Positions 37,686 through 50,226 of a DNA stretch of 64,000 bases are shown here, piece after piece. Source of the stretch: Rostrohypoxylon terebratum (Eukaryota; Ascomycota; Sordariomycetes; Xylariales; Hypoxylaceae); the NCBI GenBank assembly GCA_022497145.1, contig MU385859.1, positions 496,001 to 560,000 on the forward strand, in the 5' to 3' direction. Position 1 is the first letter of the stretch. Each line of letters opens with the position of its first letter. The translations under genes and the position numbers were made by a program. The notes under the pieces were generated by a model, which ran no database searches, was not told the origin of the DNA, and worked only from the letters and a program-made list of their open reading frames with translations.

Positions 37686-39795
37686 CTAGTCGCTGTCTAC
37701 ACCAAGCAATACCAAATTCGCAACGTTCATAATGACGAGAATCAGCCAAATGATACCAGCGAGTACAGAGATGTACCATGGATTCGCCATCTGCACGGGC
37801 TTCTCCGATTCTCCGAGCTCCCGGCCACTGGCGTCATTACTTAACGCCACGCCATTAACCGTAAACTGGTCCTTACCCTCAGTCTTGTATCTTGCTTTGC
37901 CGGTCTGTACGGTCATGTACTTATTAAAGCACGTGAACCAAATCAGAGGCGCTGTAACAAAAGGCAGTACTACGCTGAGTGCGACCTGACTGCCATTCAA
38001 TGCGTCATTCAACTTTTCGCGACCGGCGGCGCCAGCAATGATAATACTGGGTGTGATAGAAATCGAACGAGTGACGAGGCGTCGCAGCCACGGCTTCATG
38101 CGCCAATGTAGCGCCCCTTCGCAGATCATTTGTCCGGCGATCGTGCAGACAATTCCCGCAGACACACCTGAAAACAACAGTGCTAGTGCAAATATAGTAC
38201 CGGCTGCCGGGCTAATGCTTTGCGATAGCAAATCATGGATGCCGAAGATGTCAGCCTCGAGAGCATCCGGGTTATTGAAGAGAGAGGCACCGGCGACGAT
38301 GAGGATCGCGCTATTGACGAATAGTGCGAAGGTAAAGAGCGAGATGGCGACTTCGGCATAGGAGTACTTTAGGGAGTGTTTGACAGCTTTGAGGCTGGGA
38401 ACGTAGTAAGTTTTCTCCTCTGATATACTGGAATCATCGCCGTTGCTGCTGCTAGATTGGGGTCGAGGTGGAAGGAGGCCACGCTTGCTATCGTAGTCCA
38501 TAAGGCGGCTCTGGACTATGCCGGAGCCTAGGTAAAGGGAGTGCGGCATCACCTGGGATATGTATGAGCAAGCATGCTAGATAATTTCAGGGGGGCTGAA
38601 AAAGAAAGAGGACTTATAGGATGCTGCATCAATGTTGCTCAGGCTGGGGCAGGAAATAGGGGAGAAGGGTTTGGGGTAAGTAAGCACGACAAATAGGGGC
38701 TAAAAATTGACATACCGTAGCACCCAAGATACCGCAAGCCTGGAAAAGACCCCCAGATTGAGTGACTGAATTGTTCGGTACGTATCCTAGGAGGACTTCA
38801 CCGGCAGTGCTACCTTCTATGAGCGACAGCTGAATGCAGAAGCAGATAACAACTGCAAAAACAAGAAGCATGACGCCCCACTCGAAAATGCGCAACCCCC
38901 CCATCGACCCGTTGGGTTTGTAGAAAAAAAGAATCACCATTACATCCAAGATCGATATGGCGCAGCCAGCGACAAGGGGTAATTTTGGTATAAGTAAGTT
39001 CAATCCAATAGCAGTACCGATGACCTATTAATACTGGTTAGCCACATAAAGTAGGCGGATAGGCTTGAACGGTCAGACGGCTCACCTCAGCGATATCGGT
39101 AGCAATGATGGCTGCTTCCGCCAAGAAATATAAAAAGTAGTTGATCCATCGCGGTAAGAACGCGCGGCACGCCTCGGCCAAGTTCATCCCAGTGACAGTT
39201 CCTAGCTTGATCGAAAGGCATTGGAGGAATATAGCAAATAGGTTGCTCATAAGAATAATAAACAGCAATCGAAACTGATTTTCAGCGCCGGCGCTGATAT
39301 CTGTAGAATAGTTGCCAGGATCGACTGGAAATGGTGTCAGCCAAGAGAGGCTTGGTGAAAAAATGGCTGGTACCTCTGGTACCTCTGGAATGTCTAGAAT
39401 GCTAGAATGATCTACTTACTGTATGCGACAGCTACAAGAAAACCTGGCCCGACAAACTTCCCGAAGGTAATTATGTGATACAAGATCCGACCCAAGGGAG
39501 ATCTCTTGGAAGATCTGGGAGAGCCATCGTCGTCGCCAATTACCTGAGGAGCGTCTTCCGCGGTAATGGTAATGTGTGCGTTCATCTTTTTGCCATCCGG
39601 GTTCTCGTCGACAGAGGATACCTCAGCCACAGAGTCACCTGAATTTTCCAAACTCTTGGTAGAGGAACTTCTGGTTTCTGTAGAAGCGATGCCATCGAGG
39701 TCTGGATTTGTTATAAGGTTGTTAGAAAGATGGTTTGGATTCTGGTTGAATCCGTCGCCGTGGGAAGGCTCATTGGTTCTAGATGTCCGGTTCAT
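37686..39795 (-). CDS. NRAMP-family divalent metal transporter (596 aa)
   Basis: Reverse-strand exons 39795-39420, 39324-39086, 39024-38716 and 38552-37686 join in frame to 596 residues. NRAMP (SMF) proteins carry Mn2+, Fe2+ and other divalent metals with protons across plasma, vacuolar or endosomal membranes. The transport-site motif AYIDPGNYSTD (Asp127, Asn130) spans intron 1, and the second unwound-helix motif VMPHSLYLGS (from residue 309) spans intron 3. About eleven hydrophobic segments follow the usual order, after a hydrophilic N-terminus of about 105 residues with Ser-rich stretches. The consensus loop GQMICEGALHWRMKPWLRRL matches the NRAMP signature region. Intron 2 has a gctaac branch site. 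Which SMF paralogue it is, and in which membrane it sits, cannot be told from sequence. Confidence 0.96.
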
Positions 39796-41573
39796 GGTTG
39801 AACCGAGACTAAGGAGCCGGAAAAAAGCGGGCCACGAGAAATTATCGTACGTTGGTGCTCCTGAATTTTTTTTTCCGGGAAATGAATCTCAAAAGGATGC
39901 TTAGCAGGAATAATACAAGCAGAAAAAACCGTCCTCCTCCAGAAGTTAAATATGAAAAAAATATCGATATATGAATCGCCACAGGTGAATGAACAACATC
40001 GGAAGTAGAGTCCAAAAAGGGAGTGAATGGTTGGAATCTGTATATTTGATTCGTCAATGAGTCGTTTTGCTCGTTTCTAGCTTGGTATTGGTTGACTGTA
40101 GGGAAAGTTAAGACCATCAAGGGTCCCGTAAGGGTCCGATCTCCACTATGAAGATGGCTCTCCGGGCTCCAGAACGATTTTCAAGGGACCCCTTACCCCG
40201 GAATTTTAGCTTAGACAGTTACTAAAGACAGTAAATGATAGCGTGATCATACACTTGCTCATGCCTGTCCTGTCACTCCTGTCGCTCATGCTGCTAGATG
40301 GAGTGCTCGATGGAGATGATCTGATAAAGCTGCAGGCTTCTGTATGTTTTCTGTACGGTTTCTGCACGTCTTCTGCTATGTCACCTAACCCTTATGGTAC
40401 ATGTTGTGCAGCGGATGCATCACGGTTTCTCCCGTACAACGGTAGGATGCCGGCTGCGTCCAACCCGGGACCGTCCCGGGGTATGGTTGAACCCCTACCG
40501 CAGAATCTGAAATCGTTACGGGGTAAAAAGACGGGGGTTAAGGTTGCATACATACTAGACATACAGTACATAGCGGTTGAAATATTTTACATATTTCGTT
40601 CGGCTTTTTCTTGCAGGACGGCTCATTAATATGCCATGCACCTTTTGGAGTTTGCGTCCTTTGCGTCTTTGTCTGCTTAGTAGGATTGGTTCTACCCTAA
40701 ATTCTACGAGATAAACGAAAAAAAGTACATGTGGGATGGAGTATATGAAAGAGAGAAAAAGAAGTTGAAAAATTGAATGTTGTTTCTGTTCTGTGTATCT
40801 TGGCAACATAAATTAAGGTTGATACGACTGATAAGATGATAAACAATGCGGCTGGTTTGGAGAAGGATCGATCGAGGTATTACAAACCTTGTCACGGCAT
40901 TGGTCAAGGATAAGTCAAGGATAAGTCAAGGTCTTCAACTTGTTGTGTTTCTTCGCCTAATTCCTTGTGGCTTCTCTGTGTGTTTATCTCACAAGGAAAC
41001 GACTTAAGCTTTTTGCCGCTCTGGGCCTGTCCTTGTCATCGTGGGGCTCACATTGATTTCGTCTGGGCACGTTTCTGTTTCTTTGATGTTATTGATTGCA
41101 AATAGTTTGTCTCAATTCATGTGGGCTTACGAAGCTCATACATACCCCTCTCTACCTGACTCCTTCGCACCGTACGCACCGTACGCACCATACGCACCAT
41201 TCGCACCATTCGCACTGCATATTGTGTGTATTATGCATACAAACGCCTCCTAATGTTACAATTGCTGAATCCCTCCCGCTGCGATCTTCACACTTCCTCG
41301 CCTCTTCACATCTACACACATGCGTGTACGCGCCGTCCATTGAACCTTTACACGAATACAAGCACACACACATGCAACGTGCCTTGAACCATCGTCTGAT
41401 ATCTGATATATCTGGTATGTCTTCAAACTTTTTTCTTCCCTTTCTCCTCGGTTCGCCTGCCATCCGGTTTCGGTGGAAGGCTCGGTAAAATCCGGTGGAA
41501 TGTCTGGGTAGGTTGAGAGAACTGTGCGTGCGTTCGGAACACTGCATACATAGCCGGGCAGCCGCTCCGTCGA
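39796..41573. other. Intergenic spacer (1.8 kb)
   Basis: This spacer holds the NRAMP promoter at its left end and the 3' flank of OPI3 at its right. A 9-bp tandem repeat lies at 41166-41210. No gene was seen. Confidence 0.6.
41166..41210. repeat. 9-bp tandem repeat, five near-copies
   Basis: The unit is cgcaccgta with drift to cgcaccata and cgcaccatt. It is in spacer DNA 365 bases beyond the OPI3 stop codon. Confidence 0.9.
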
Positions 41574-42509
41574 TCACTGCAACTTCTTACCCTCGACTCC
41601 TGCACCAGCACGCTCCCTCTCTCTCTTGGCATATATCTCTGCTGTGAATGGATTCTCGTACTTGAGGGCGACCTGGTATACGACGAAGACCCAGGCGGTC
41701 AAGAGGATACCAGCGGGTTTCCCGTACAGCAGAGCAGCGCCGAGAAAACTGCAGGTCGAGCCGTTGTACATGGGTGCGTCCGTGGCGCTGAACGGGAACC
41801 CTGTCACGATCTCGTCCATCAGGATTCCGAAGTAGTCTCCGAGGAAGGTGCCAGTAATGCCAAGAGCCCAAGTTGAGGTCACCACCAGTATGTTGCCGAC
41901 TGCGATGAGTGCATATCCGGCGTATTTGACTTCATCTAGCTCGAGGAGTGGGTAGGATGGTTGTTCACGCAAGGCTCGCTCGTAAAGGAAGTCGCGAAGA
42001 AGACCAAGAGTGAAGATCGTGAAGGCCAAGCCATAGCATGCTACTTGCGAACGACCGCCGAACAGCCTGGTGAGTACTTTATTGTGGTATTCTATGCACA
42101 GCAGACATTAGAACCACAGTCTACTATATGCCAAGGGATTTACGTTATAGTAGGTTGGGGTGGGGAGTTCTATAGGCAGTTCATCTATAGAAACTTTAAG
42201 AGATCGTGTAGGCTCGGCTCGGCTCAGCTCACCTTGTCGAGCTACAATACTGCAATGTCTGTTAGCCCCCACATCATGATCTAGAGCTATATTCTGCAGA
42301 TTTGGCAGATTTTCAAGATAACATATTCGTGAGAGATGTAACCTACTTCCAAAATAGTGGATTAAATGCAATGGCTGCCGCGGAAACTGTTTATTATTAG
42401 CATCCATATGTTTGTGGCAATTACGTACTTTTTCTCGCTTTGACATACTAAACAAACTTGTTTGGCCGAGGTCGACCAACTTGGTTGTGGGCGCTTCGAA
42501 TGGTGCCAT
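41574..42509 (-). CDS. OPI3: Phospholipid methyltransferase, PEMT/Opi3 type (211 aa, four exons)
   Basis: Reverse-strand exons are 42509-42449, 42386-42347, 42249-42233 and 42091-41574, joining in frame to 211 residues. The family methylates phosphatidyl-monomethyl- and dimethylethanolamine to phosphatidylcholine in the ER membrane using S-adenosylmethionine. The start MAPFEAPTTKLVDLGQTSLF, the segment AAAIAFNPLFWNIVARQEYH and the SAM-binding loop around GDYFGILMDEIVTGFPF are all typical, and four hydrophobic segments are visible. Exon 3 is only 17 bases and carries IVARQ; its acceptor (gctaac branch, then TGCAG) was chosen because it restores the conserved FWNIVAR. Length is normal for the family. 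The C-terminus ends in a basic stretch (AEIYAKRERERAGAG). Confidence 0.94.
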
Positions 42510-43270
42510 AGTTCCTAGCTTTGCTTTGCTTTTGCTGCTTGCCTCCTCAAACTCGAGCCCTAGATTACAATGAAGTGAAGACACTGAGCAATTGATGATG
42601 TGATGATATAAGATAGTTGGTTGGTAACGGTGACGTTAGCTATTAAATGAATAAAGTTTAGGTATTTAATAAACGTGGCCTAGAGAAAGCTGGAGAAGCT
42701 TAATTGGGGTTCAGCAAATAATTGGAGCCAAGACTCAGGTATTTTTTTTTTCTCTCGCCTTCCCGTGAGACGTTCACATGCCACCTTCAAGGTTCTTCTA
42801 TTAGCAGCTAAACCTTCCAGTACTCTTGAAGAAAACGGAGCCCCTCCCAACGATTTTTTAGCGACTTTAGCACATACACCACAAAAATGCACGTGCCACA
42901 ATTAAGCCATAATTGTGGCTTTTTAAGAGCTCTGGGGCTGCTGTCAACCCATCAACCAACTGTTGAACTCCGATCCCATGACACCAAAAGAAGCGAATCA
43001 AAGCGGCCATAGTTCGTCGTTACCATCGTTACAACAAACCCTTGTCCTCTATCATAATCAAAGAAATTATGATTTATTACCCAAGACTTGCATGTAGAAA
43101 GTCTGGGGTGGTATCAACGGACTACACAGATACAGCACGGACAACAAGACCTCAAATGGATTGGCGAACAAGCACTTTCATTTGATTCGAGAACTAATAG
43201 GCTTAGACCGACCGTCTCCTCGGGTATCTGATAACAATTAATTCCACAAGCAAACCAACCCTGGCCGTCA
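42510..43270. other. Spacer between OPI3 and RXT2
   Basis: These 760 bases contain the OPI3 promoter and the RXT2 3' flank. A T run (about 42739-42749) is the only noticeable feature. Confidence 0.6.
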
Positions 43271-44931
43271 TCACCTCCGTGTCCTCGTCTTCTTCGTCGT
43301 CTGTGTCGTATCCTCTTCCTCCTCATCTTGGCCTTTCTTGAGATCGTCCTCCAGCCCCCATTCCTCCTTATCGTACCAGTCTTCTCCATCCGACATATCC
43401 CGATTAGGACCGACATGCGCTTCATATTTGGCCCACTGCAACACCGTCTTGCGCATCCTGTCTGCTCGGAGAAGACCTTCGTATAGCCGCTTGGCTCCTC
43501 GGCATACCTCTTCCTGTTTCTGAACATATAATTGTAGTAATCTTCGCATATCCTCCGCTTCAGCCTCTGGAATTCCAAGATCCCTATCAGGACGAGCTGA
43601 TCGCGGTGGCAAAAATAGAGGGTGTATAGGGGGTTCCTCTGTGAATTCTGACATCACCGAGACTGCTCTGCTATCGCTATGCTCGGCATCTTTATTGGCC
43701 AGTACTGCCTTCTCGGCTTTTCCCTGGTTGGCGGATGCTGGGATGCTATTTGTTCCACTGATATTATCTGCGATTTGCAACTGTTTAGCCCCATTGACAA
43801 TATCGGTAGTTGCACTTTGCCCGTTCTCGGTCGGAGCAGTTTTCAAGCCCTTTTCTGTAGAGTCGCTGGGGGCTACGTCTTGTCCCTTATCTTCGTTGAC
43901 GACTCTCTTACTTTGCGCTTCGGGATCTGGTGTCGTTATATCTGTGTCACCTTGTGGCTCGGCGTCAATCATTGTGGTGTCGCCATTCTCAGATTGTTCC
44001 ACATTAGCTGGCGTCTTCTCGTTTGCATTTGTGGAAGCATCGTCCTTCGCCGTCGTCTTCGCACTTTTGCTAACTCTGGCTCGCGCATCCTCTGGCGATA
44101 GTACGTTGGCGTCTGACTTGACAGATCCTGGTGCCTGACTATTATCCATATAATCATCGCGGTAAAAGTTGATGTCGTTAGGGCCAAGCATGAGTTCGCA
44201 GGGTACCCAGATATGATCACCAACAAGCCTTGTTTGTAGGTGTTTCACCTTCCAGAGCGCGGCATTTTCTTTTTGCATGATATTTAAACCCTGCTTCGCT
44301 AGATCTGTGAGGGTTTTGGTGGTGTAGGATCGTGATAGAGTAGGATGCGTGGGAAGATCGGTAACTGAGGTAAGAGGCGCGAGAATGTCTGTGGATATCT
44401 ACTGTTAGCAAGTGTGAAGGTATGAGACCGAGGGGAAAACGAACTTTCGAGTCGCACGTTCGCGTATGGATTGAATTCAGCTGCAGTGTCGGCAACGTCC
44501 TGGATGTAATCTTGGTCATCGTCGCTGTCGATCTCATACCCTTCATCGTCGATTAGGATAGGGTTTCGGCTGATGATTGCTCTCTGGTAACCGGCATGAT
44601 TGACTATCTACACGATAGGCATGTGTTAGTTACTGTCTCCAGCTGGTATCATGGGTGGAATACGGGATATGGTAAGCTCACCTCCTTGTATACTTCAGGT
44701 CCAGAAGGTGGTGCAAGCTGTCCTTCGTGGACAAATCGGGCCCTCTTCATCAATTTGTGACCTCGGTTCCTGTTGTAAGGAATTTCCTCGTCGGAATCGG
44801 ACTCTACAAGGCTCTGTTGTTAATAACCAAGGCAATTATTGTCGAAGCACGATCTTACCGTATGCCTTCCGCTTGCGTGCCTTCTTCATCGCAGCGATGG
44901 TTTCGGAGAAGAGGACTTGTTGGGACGTCAT
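43271..44931 (-). CDS. RXT2: Rpd3L histone deacetylase complex subunit Rxt2 (491 aa)
   Basis: Reverse-strand exons 44931-44859, 44803-44682, 44607-44445 and 44388-43271 close in frame to 491 residues. Rxt2 is a subunit of the large Rpd3 histone deacetylase complex, which represses transcription in the nucleus. The conserved N-terminal domain is clear: RARFVHEGQLAPPSGPEVYK, NHAGYQRAIISRNPILIDDE, GYEIDSDDDQDYIQDVADTA and FNPYANVRLENILAPLTSVT, spread over exons 2 to 4, then QKENAALWKVKHLQTRLVGD. A long Ser/Thr/Asp-rich linker follows, then a helical C-terminal segment (EDMRRLLQLYVQKQEEVCRG) and an acidic/basic end. The exon-1 to exon-2 acceptor was chosen to keep AYESDSDEE in frame. Intron 3 has a GTTCGT donor. 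Identity is well supported; exon 1 is the least certain part. Confidence 0.9.
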
Positions 44932-46243
44932 TGCGATCGTGTGTTTGTGTGCCTGCTCCTGTAGCGGATTCTAAGAAACGCGAACTAGGTTTCTATCTCC
45001 AATGAAGTGCTGCCGGCACTAAAGACCGTAATATGTGTCTTGTTCGCTTTGATAAGCTATCGGTATCGAATAGAGGCTTTGGCTTCCTCTGGGTTGATGA
45101 GCTTTCTGTCTAGACCGAGAAAATGTTGAAGCGCCTTTCGGTCGCAGGATCGGAATGACGAGATTGATGAAGGTGGGAAAGAGGGCACAAAATTTCGTTT
45201 TGATAAAGACGAGTTTGTGATATAATGGTCGATCTAAGTAAATATGGCTCAATAGGTATCACCGTCCAACTCCGTAAATGTTGTAGGATGTCGAGAATTT
45301 GCTGGCGACGAAAGGCAATTTGTTCACGGGTTGTGGAAGAAAAGAATACTTTTGGTAGAGACACGACTAGAGCTGGGAACGTTCAGTGAACTGTGAACTG
45401 AGCGAACAAGGTTTAGCATCTATTAAGGTACCTAGGTCCTAGGTATACTGCCCGCAGTGTGCGCACAGGTCGCCCAATAAGGATATCGGAGTTAATTGAT
45501 AACGGAACTATCGATTGGATGTACCTACTAGTACCTATATTATTTTCTTGCTAAGTAGAAATGTTAAAGCATCTACACCTGTACATCTATACATTTTATG
45601 CATATATGGAGACTTGTATACTTTAAGTTGATAGCACCACACTAGTCTCAAGTAAGGAACGCCTGACTTAGCCCAAGCCACAGATGGAATTGTCCCACTT
45701 CATCGGCAACCGCCGTAAGGCTCCAGCTAACATGGCACATGCCACATGCCACATGGGGCTATGTAGGTACTGCAGTTAGAAACCTTGAAACCTTGAAACC
45801 TTGAACCTGTGAGGTCACTGAAGTCTGAAGCTACCAATTACCTATCCATTGTGAACGGAGGAGTACGAAATGGTTCAATCTCAAACACCTCGACCACTTT
45901 TCTGGAATATGCGACGACAAGGATCTTCTTACCATCTTAGATGTGCGTCATAAGATCGATCTATTGACCAATAGGAATCTTGGACGCAGAAAGCTGTAGT
46001 CAGTCACTTAAGTCTTAGGACCTAGGTCAGTAAATCGTACGCAAGACGAGATCTATGGATATGAGTAATGCGAATCTAGCTTGAAGCCATAGAACTAATC
46101 GCATCATATAGAAGTGGACGGCTTGGACGAGTCGAGTAGATTGCAAACATATATCGAGAATAGCGAGACGATACCCCCTTAAAATATCCCGCCCACACAA
46201 ATAACTCCGCAAATGCCTTCCGATCTCCTGTCCCGATAGACCA
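44932..46243. other. Divergent promoter region, RXT2 / TRAPPC11
   Basis: These 1.3 kb separate two divergently transcribed genes. A CCTAGGTCCTAGG palindrome lies near 45430 and a 10-bp gaaaccttga-type repeat near 45780-45806. No gene was seen. Confidence 0.6.
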
Positions 46244-49200
46244 ATGGACGACTATCCAGCAGGTAGCCTGGACCATAATGTCCCATTCCTCGTCGTCTCC
46301 GGCTTAGGCAATGTCCCCACCAAGTCTACTATAACAGATCCTGGTCTGAGAGAGCAGGCTGTTCTCGTTAGATCTGAGATACCTCCTATAGAGAGTCGAG
46401 AGGCTAAAATAATTCTCCGCTGCATCCAAGAGCGCGATGCTACTGATCTTCCATGGAACTCTCAAGATCCCTCGAAGAGATATAAGTTTAAGATCAAACC
46501 GATTGGGAGAGTATGTTTCCAATCTTTGAAACTACAAGACCATAGTTGTATTCTGCGTATAATAATAATAATAAGAGGAAAACCTGACTTTTATTCCTAG
46601 GAATTCCTACTGCCACCTCGTCGCGCCCGTCTCCCCGAAAGCTTCGAAGAACCTTCCTCTCCGCTTATCCTCCATTCTCCATTCTCCCCCCTGAGCCCTG
46701 GTGCTAGTCTATACCCCGATGGCTTAATAGATACACGGTGGCTCCAAAAGCACCAGGACCTTGTTCCCAGTACATGTTTGACCTTCTACAATTTAACCTC
46801 CGACGCTACGCTCGCTACCTTGCACGACAATCAACTAAAGGCGGATATAAATGCAGTTAAGAATGCCATCAGCCAATCTGGCCATAAATGTCGGCTTGTT
46901 GTGGTTATACTTAGTGACCAGTCACCAAGCACCGTGGGCCAATTTCAAGAAAGACTGGAGAACATTAGAAGGAGCACGGGATTGGACCCGAAGAATTCAC
47001 TTTTCGTTTTGCCTACCCAGCGATCCGAGGCAGATCTGGAGAATGCTGTCGACAGCGTTTTGACTGCGGTATTCGATCAAGCGATTGAGTACTATCGTGA
47101 TCTCGGTAGACATGCGCGTAAAAAGAAGGCAAGGGGATATGCGCCACAACCAACCATTCCTCCTACCACCGGCACTTCTCACACCCTATCTTTGCAAGGT
47201 TGGAATGTCCGCTATGACTTCAAAGCGGCCGTGTTTGCGGAGTTCCGTCAAGAAATAGACACTGCTTTACGTTCTTACGAACAGGCTTATGACACTTTAC
47301 TCGGTGCGGATGTTCTCGAAACAATTCCGGGATGGAGTCCAAGGTTTAACGACGCACGGCTTCTGGCTGATATAATAACTATTCGATCATTGAAATGTCT
47401 ACTATGGACCGGGCAAAGCACTGCTGCTGTCAGGAGATGGCAAGCACATCGTGACAGAATATGTGATTTGGTGGATAGAAGGGGACGAGGAACGCAGAAT
47501 TATGGATGGAAAGCTTGGGAAGCAATATGGAGTACAGTCATGGCCAACCTAATCGAAAAGGTGCAATTCCCAGAGTTGGAACCGTCCGCTATCTTGCCGT
47601 ACCGTCCACCGGAAAAGAATCTTTCGGCGGAGCGTCTGCAGCCATGGGAGCTCCTCCATCACCAGGGGTACTGGTATCGAGTCGCTGCGCGACATTTATC
47701 CAGCAGGCGACGGCTGGCCATGTCGATACCCGAAGACGACAGGAAATCTCCTGACCAGTCCTCGGCATCCCAATTGAGCAAAGGATATAGCTATGACACC
47801 TATATGTGCCCGGAGCCTCACCGCGAGTTTCCGTTAGCGAGGGCTGGTGTGAACCATAGCCAATTGATTTATGATCGCTTAATGCTAGCACGAAGCGAAT
47901 TCCAAAAGCGACGTCAGATTCGGACGTCGGCAGAATTGGCGCTTGAGGCTGCCAAGGAACTTGAGAGGATGCAGAAGTGGAAGGAAATAATGAACCTGTT
48001 AGCTCCTCTGTGGAGAGATATGCTCTTTCGCACAGAAGGTCGATGGGATATCATGGAAGCAGTTTGTTGGACTCTAAGGAGTGCAGCCGTCAAAGTTGGC
48101 CAAAAAGATCTGATTGTCGCTATTGATTGGGAGCTTCTTAATAGAGGTGAGCGAGTTTGGCTGTCTGATCTATCTGGCACTTGTAAAAGCTGACGTCTGC
48201 CACAGGATTTTCTAGGCGGCCAGGTTGGCATTATGACATAACGAAAGCGTTAGATGGCGTGGCTGTAGATGGACAACCTGTTATTAATATCAGCGACGAG
48301 CATGTAACATCATTTATACAGGCTTCTTTTGTCTTCAAAAATGAAGAAGGAAAGGCGGGTCAGAGTGCCCCTGCTCAGCTTTCGATCACGTCTAACGCTT
48401 TCCCGGATGCTGCGCCAGTGGTCTTAAGTGCGATCAGAGTCGAATTCGAAGGCAGCCTGCGCACAATACAATTAAAACATGAAGCTGGAGAGAAACAGAC
48501 ACCGGCATCTTCAAAAGTCTGGGTCACAAAAACAGCTTTGGTGGAGGCGGAGGTCAACGATGACGAGGATTCCGACGATTCTTCCGAGACTGGTTCTCAA
48601 ACGACTATGGTTATCCTTGAGGGGACGGATGACTTAACCGTGCTGCCAGGCCAAACGCGAGTCTTCGAAATGGACGTCGCATTACGTGAACCTGGCGATG
48701 CCAGTGCATCTTCAATACAGATTTCAGTGGCGCCGAAATCTTTCATTCTCAGATACACAATAGGGCTACGAGATACCAACTCGGTAGGCCTATGGTATTA
48801 TCAATCGTCGTCTAGAAAGAAGGTTACACGGGCAAATCCACACAAGATCAATGTCCTCCCAAAGCCTCCCAAAATGGAGGTCAGACTCGTGAATACGCTT
48901 GAGCAGTATTACGCGAGCGAATTTATCGAGCTTGAGTTAGAGGTCCTCAACGAAGAAGATGCAGATGCAATTACTAAACTAGATGTATTATTATCCGGGC
49001 ATGATGTCCCTGCCTTCAAAGTGCAGGATCAGGATGGAGGTGAACATGCAAGCACAACAGGGCCCGCGGAATCGAAACTGGACGGAATACCGGTTGGAAT
49101 AATACTAAGCTCTCAATCCATAAGAGCCAAAATCATCCTTGAGCCAGCCAAAGGGCCTATTGTGTGTAACCTGATGGTGAAGGCACGATACCATCTTGCG

Positions 49201-50226
49201 TCGGATCCAGGAACACCAATCATACAACAGGATACCTATCACCTGAATATCGTCAACCCGTTCGAGGCAAGCTACGACTTGTCTCCTAGGTTACACTCCG
49301 AGTGGCCGAGTTATTTCAGCACTGGAGATGCACGACATGTCCCTGAGGGAGACACAACTATCGACTCTTATCGAGGATTGGCACATAAATGGTCCCTCGT
49401 CACGCGCTATGCCTCGTTCGCTCAAGAAGACCTGGCCATCTTGGACCTCAACGTCAACATTCTCTCTATGCAAGGTCATGTGCATTGTACAACCTCCAAA
49501 GCCCAGGCGACGGCTGGGAACGACGTGACGATTAGCCCGAAGACAATCGAGGAGGCCGAATTCGAACTCATCGCTCGGAAACAAGACCTGGACGACAGAG
49601 CCCCGGCTACAGCCGACCTCGCATTCACCATTAAATGGCGGCGCCTTACCTCTCCCAAGGATACGGTCAATGTCACTACCTTACCACTCCCGCGCTTCTA
49701 CGTCACGACGTCCGAACCCCGCGTCCTAGCCGGCGTGTCGTACTACGCGCCGCCGCCCGGCTCGTCGTCATCGGCGGAGCAGCTGCTACTCCTGGACATC
49801 ACGATCGAGAATCCGTCTTCACACTTCCTCACGTTCGGACTGATGATGGAGCCGAGCGACGAGTTCGCGTTCTCGGGCGCGAAGGCGACGACGATCAACG
49901 TGCTGCCGGTCGCGCGCAGGACCGTGACGTACAGGCTGCTGCCGCTGGTACGGGGCGCGTGGATCAGGCCGACATTGGTGGTTAGGGATAAGTACTTTCA
50001 GAAGGTGCTTAAGATCATCCCGACGGAGGGTATGAAGGGCGATAAGGATGGCGTTTTGGTGTGGGTGCCGGCGGAGGATGAGGAGGGTGGTGAGAGTGAG
50101 AGTGAGAGCGAGGGCGGGGCAGAGAAAGAGAAAGGGGAAGAAGAAGGAGAAGGAGAAGAAGAAGAAGAAGAAGAAGAAGAAGAAGAGGAGGAGGAGGAGG
50201 AGGAGGAGGAGGAGGAGGAGGAGTGA
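46244..50226 (+). CDS. TRAPPC11: TRAPP complex subunit TRAPPC11 (Foie gras/Gryzun family), 1277 aa
   Basis: Exons 46244-46510, 46601-48146 and 48206-50226 join in frame to 1277 residues. TRAPPC11 belongs to the metazoan- and filamentous-fungus-type TRAPPIII complex, which acts as a GEF and tether for Ypt1/Rab1 in ER-Golgi traffic and autophagy; budding yeast lacks it. The N-terminus (MDDYPAGSLDHNVPFLVVSG) fits the family start. The Foie gras domain begins near residue 290 (GWNVRYDFKAAVFAEFRQEI) and runs through the helical repeats of exon 2. The beta-rich Gryzun-type C-terminal part fills exon 3, from about residue 605 to 1230. The last 45 residues are acidic and end in an uninterrupted Glu run encoded by GAA/GAG repeats, which goes right up to the stop codon. 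The first 90 codons come from a short exon whose GTATGT donor and CCTAG acceptor are clear. Confidence 0.93.
50136..50223 (+). repeat. GAA/GAG trinucleotide repeat coding poly-Glu
   Basis: A purine run first dominated by GAA (to about 50185) and then by GAG (to 50223) encodes the C-terminal Glu tract of TRAPPC11 and stops immediately before TGA. The clean switch from GAA to GAG suggests two separate expansions. Confidence 0.95.

Noticed and set aside
43641..44138. 165-codon plus frame opposite RXT2
   Set aside because: It mirrors the RXT2 linker in antisense; its hydrophobic appearance comes from complementing Asp/Glu/Thr codons.
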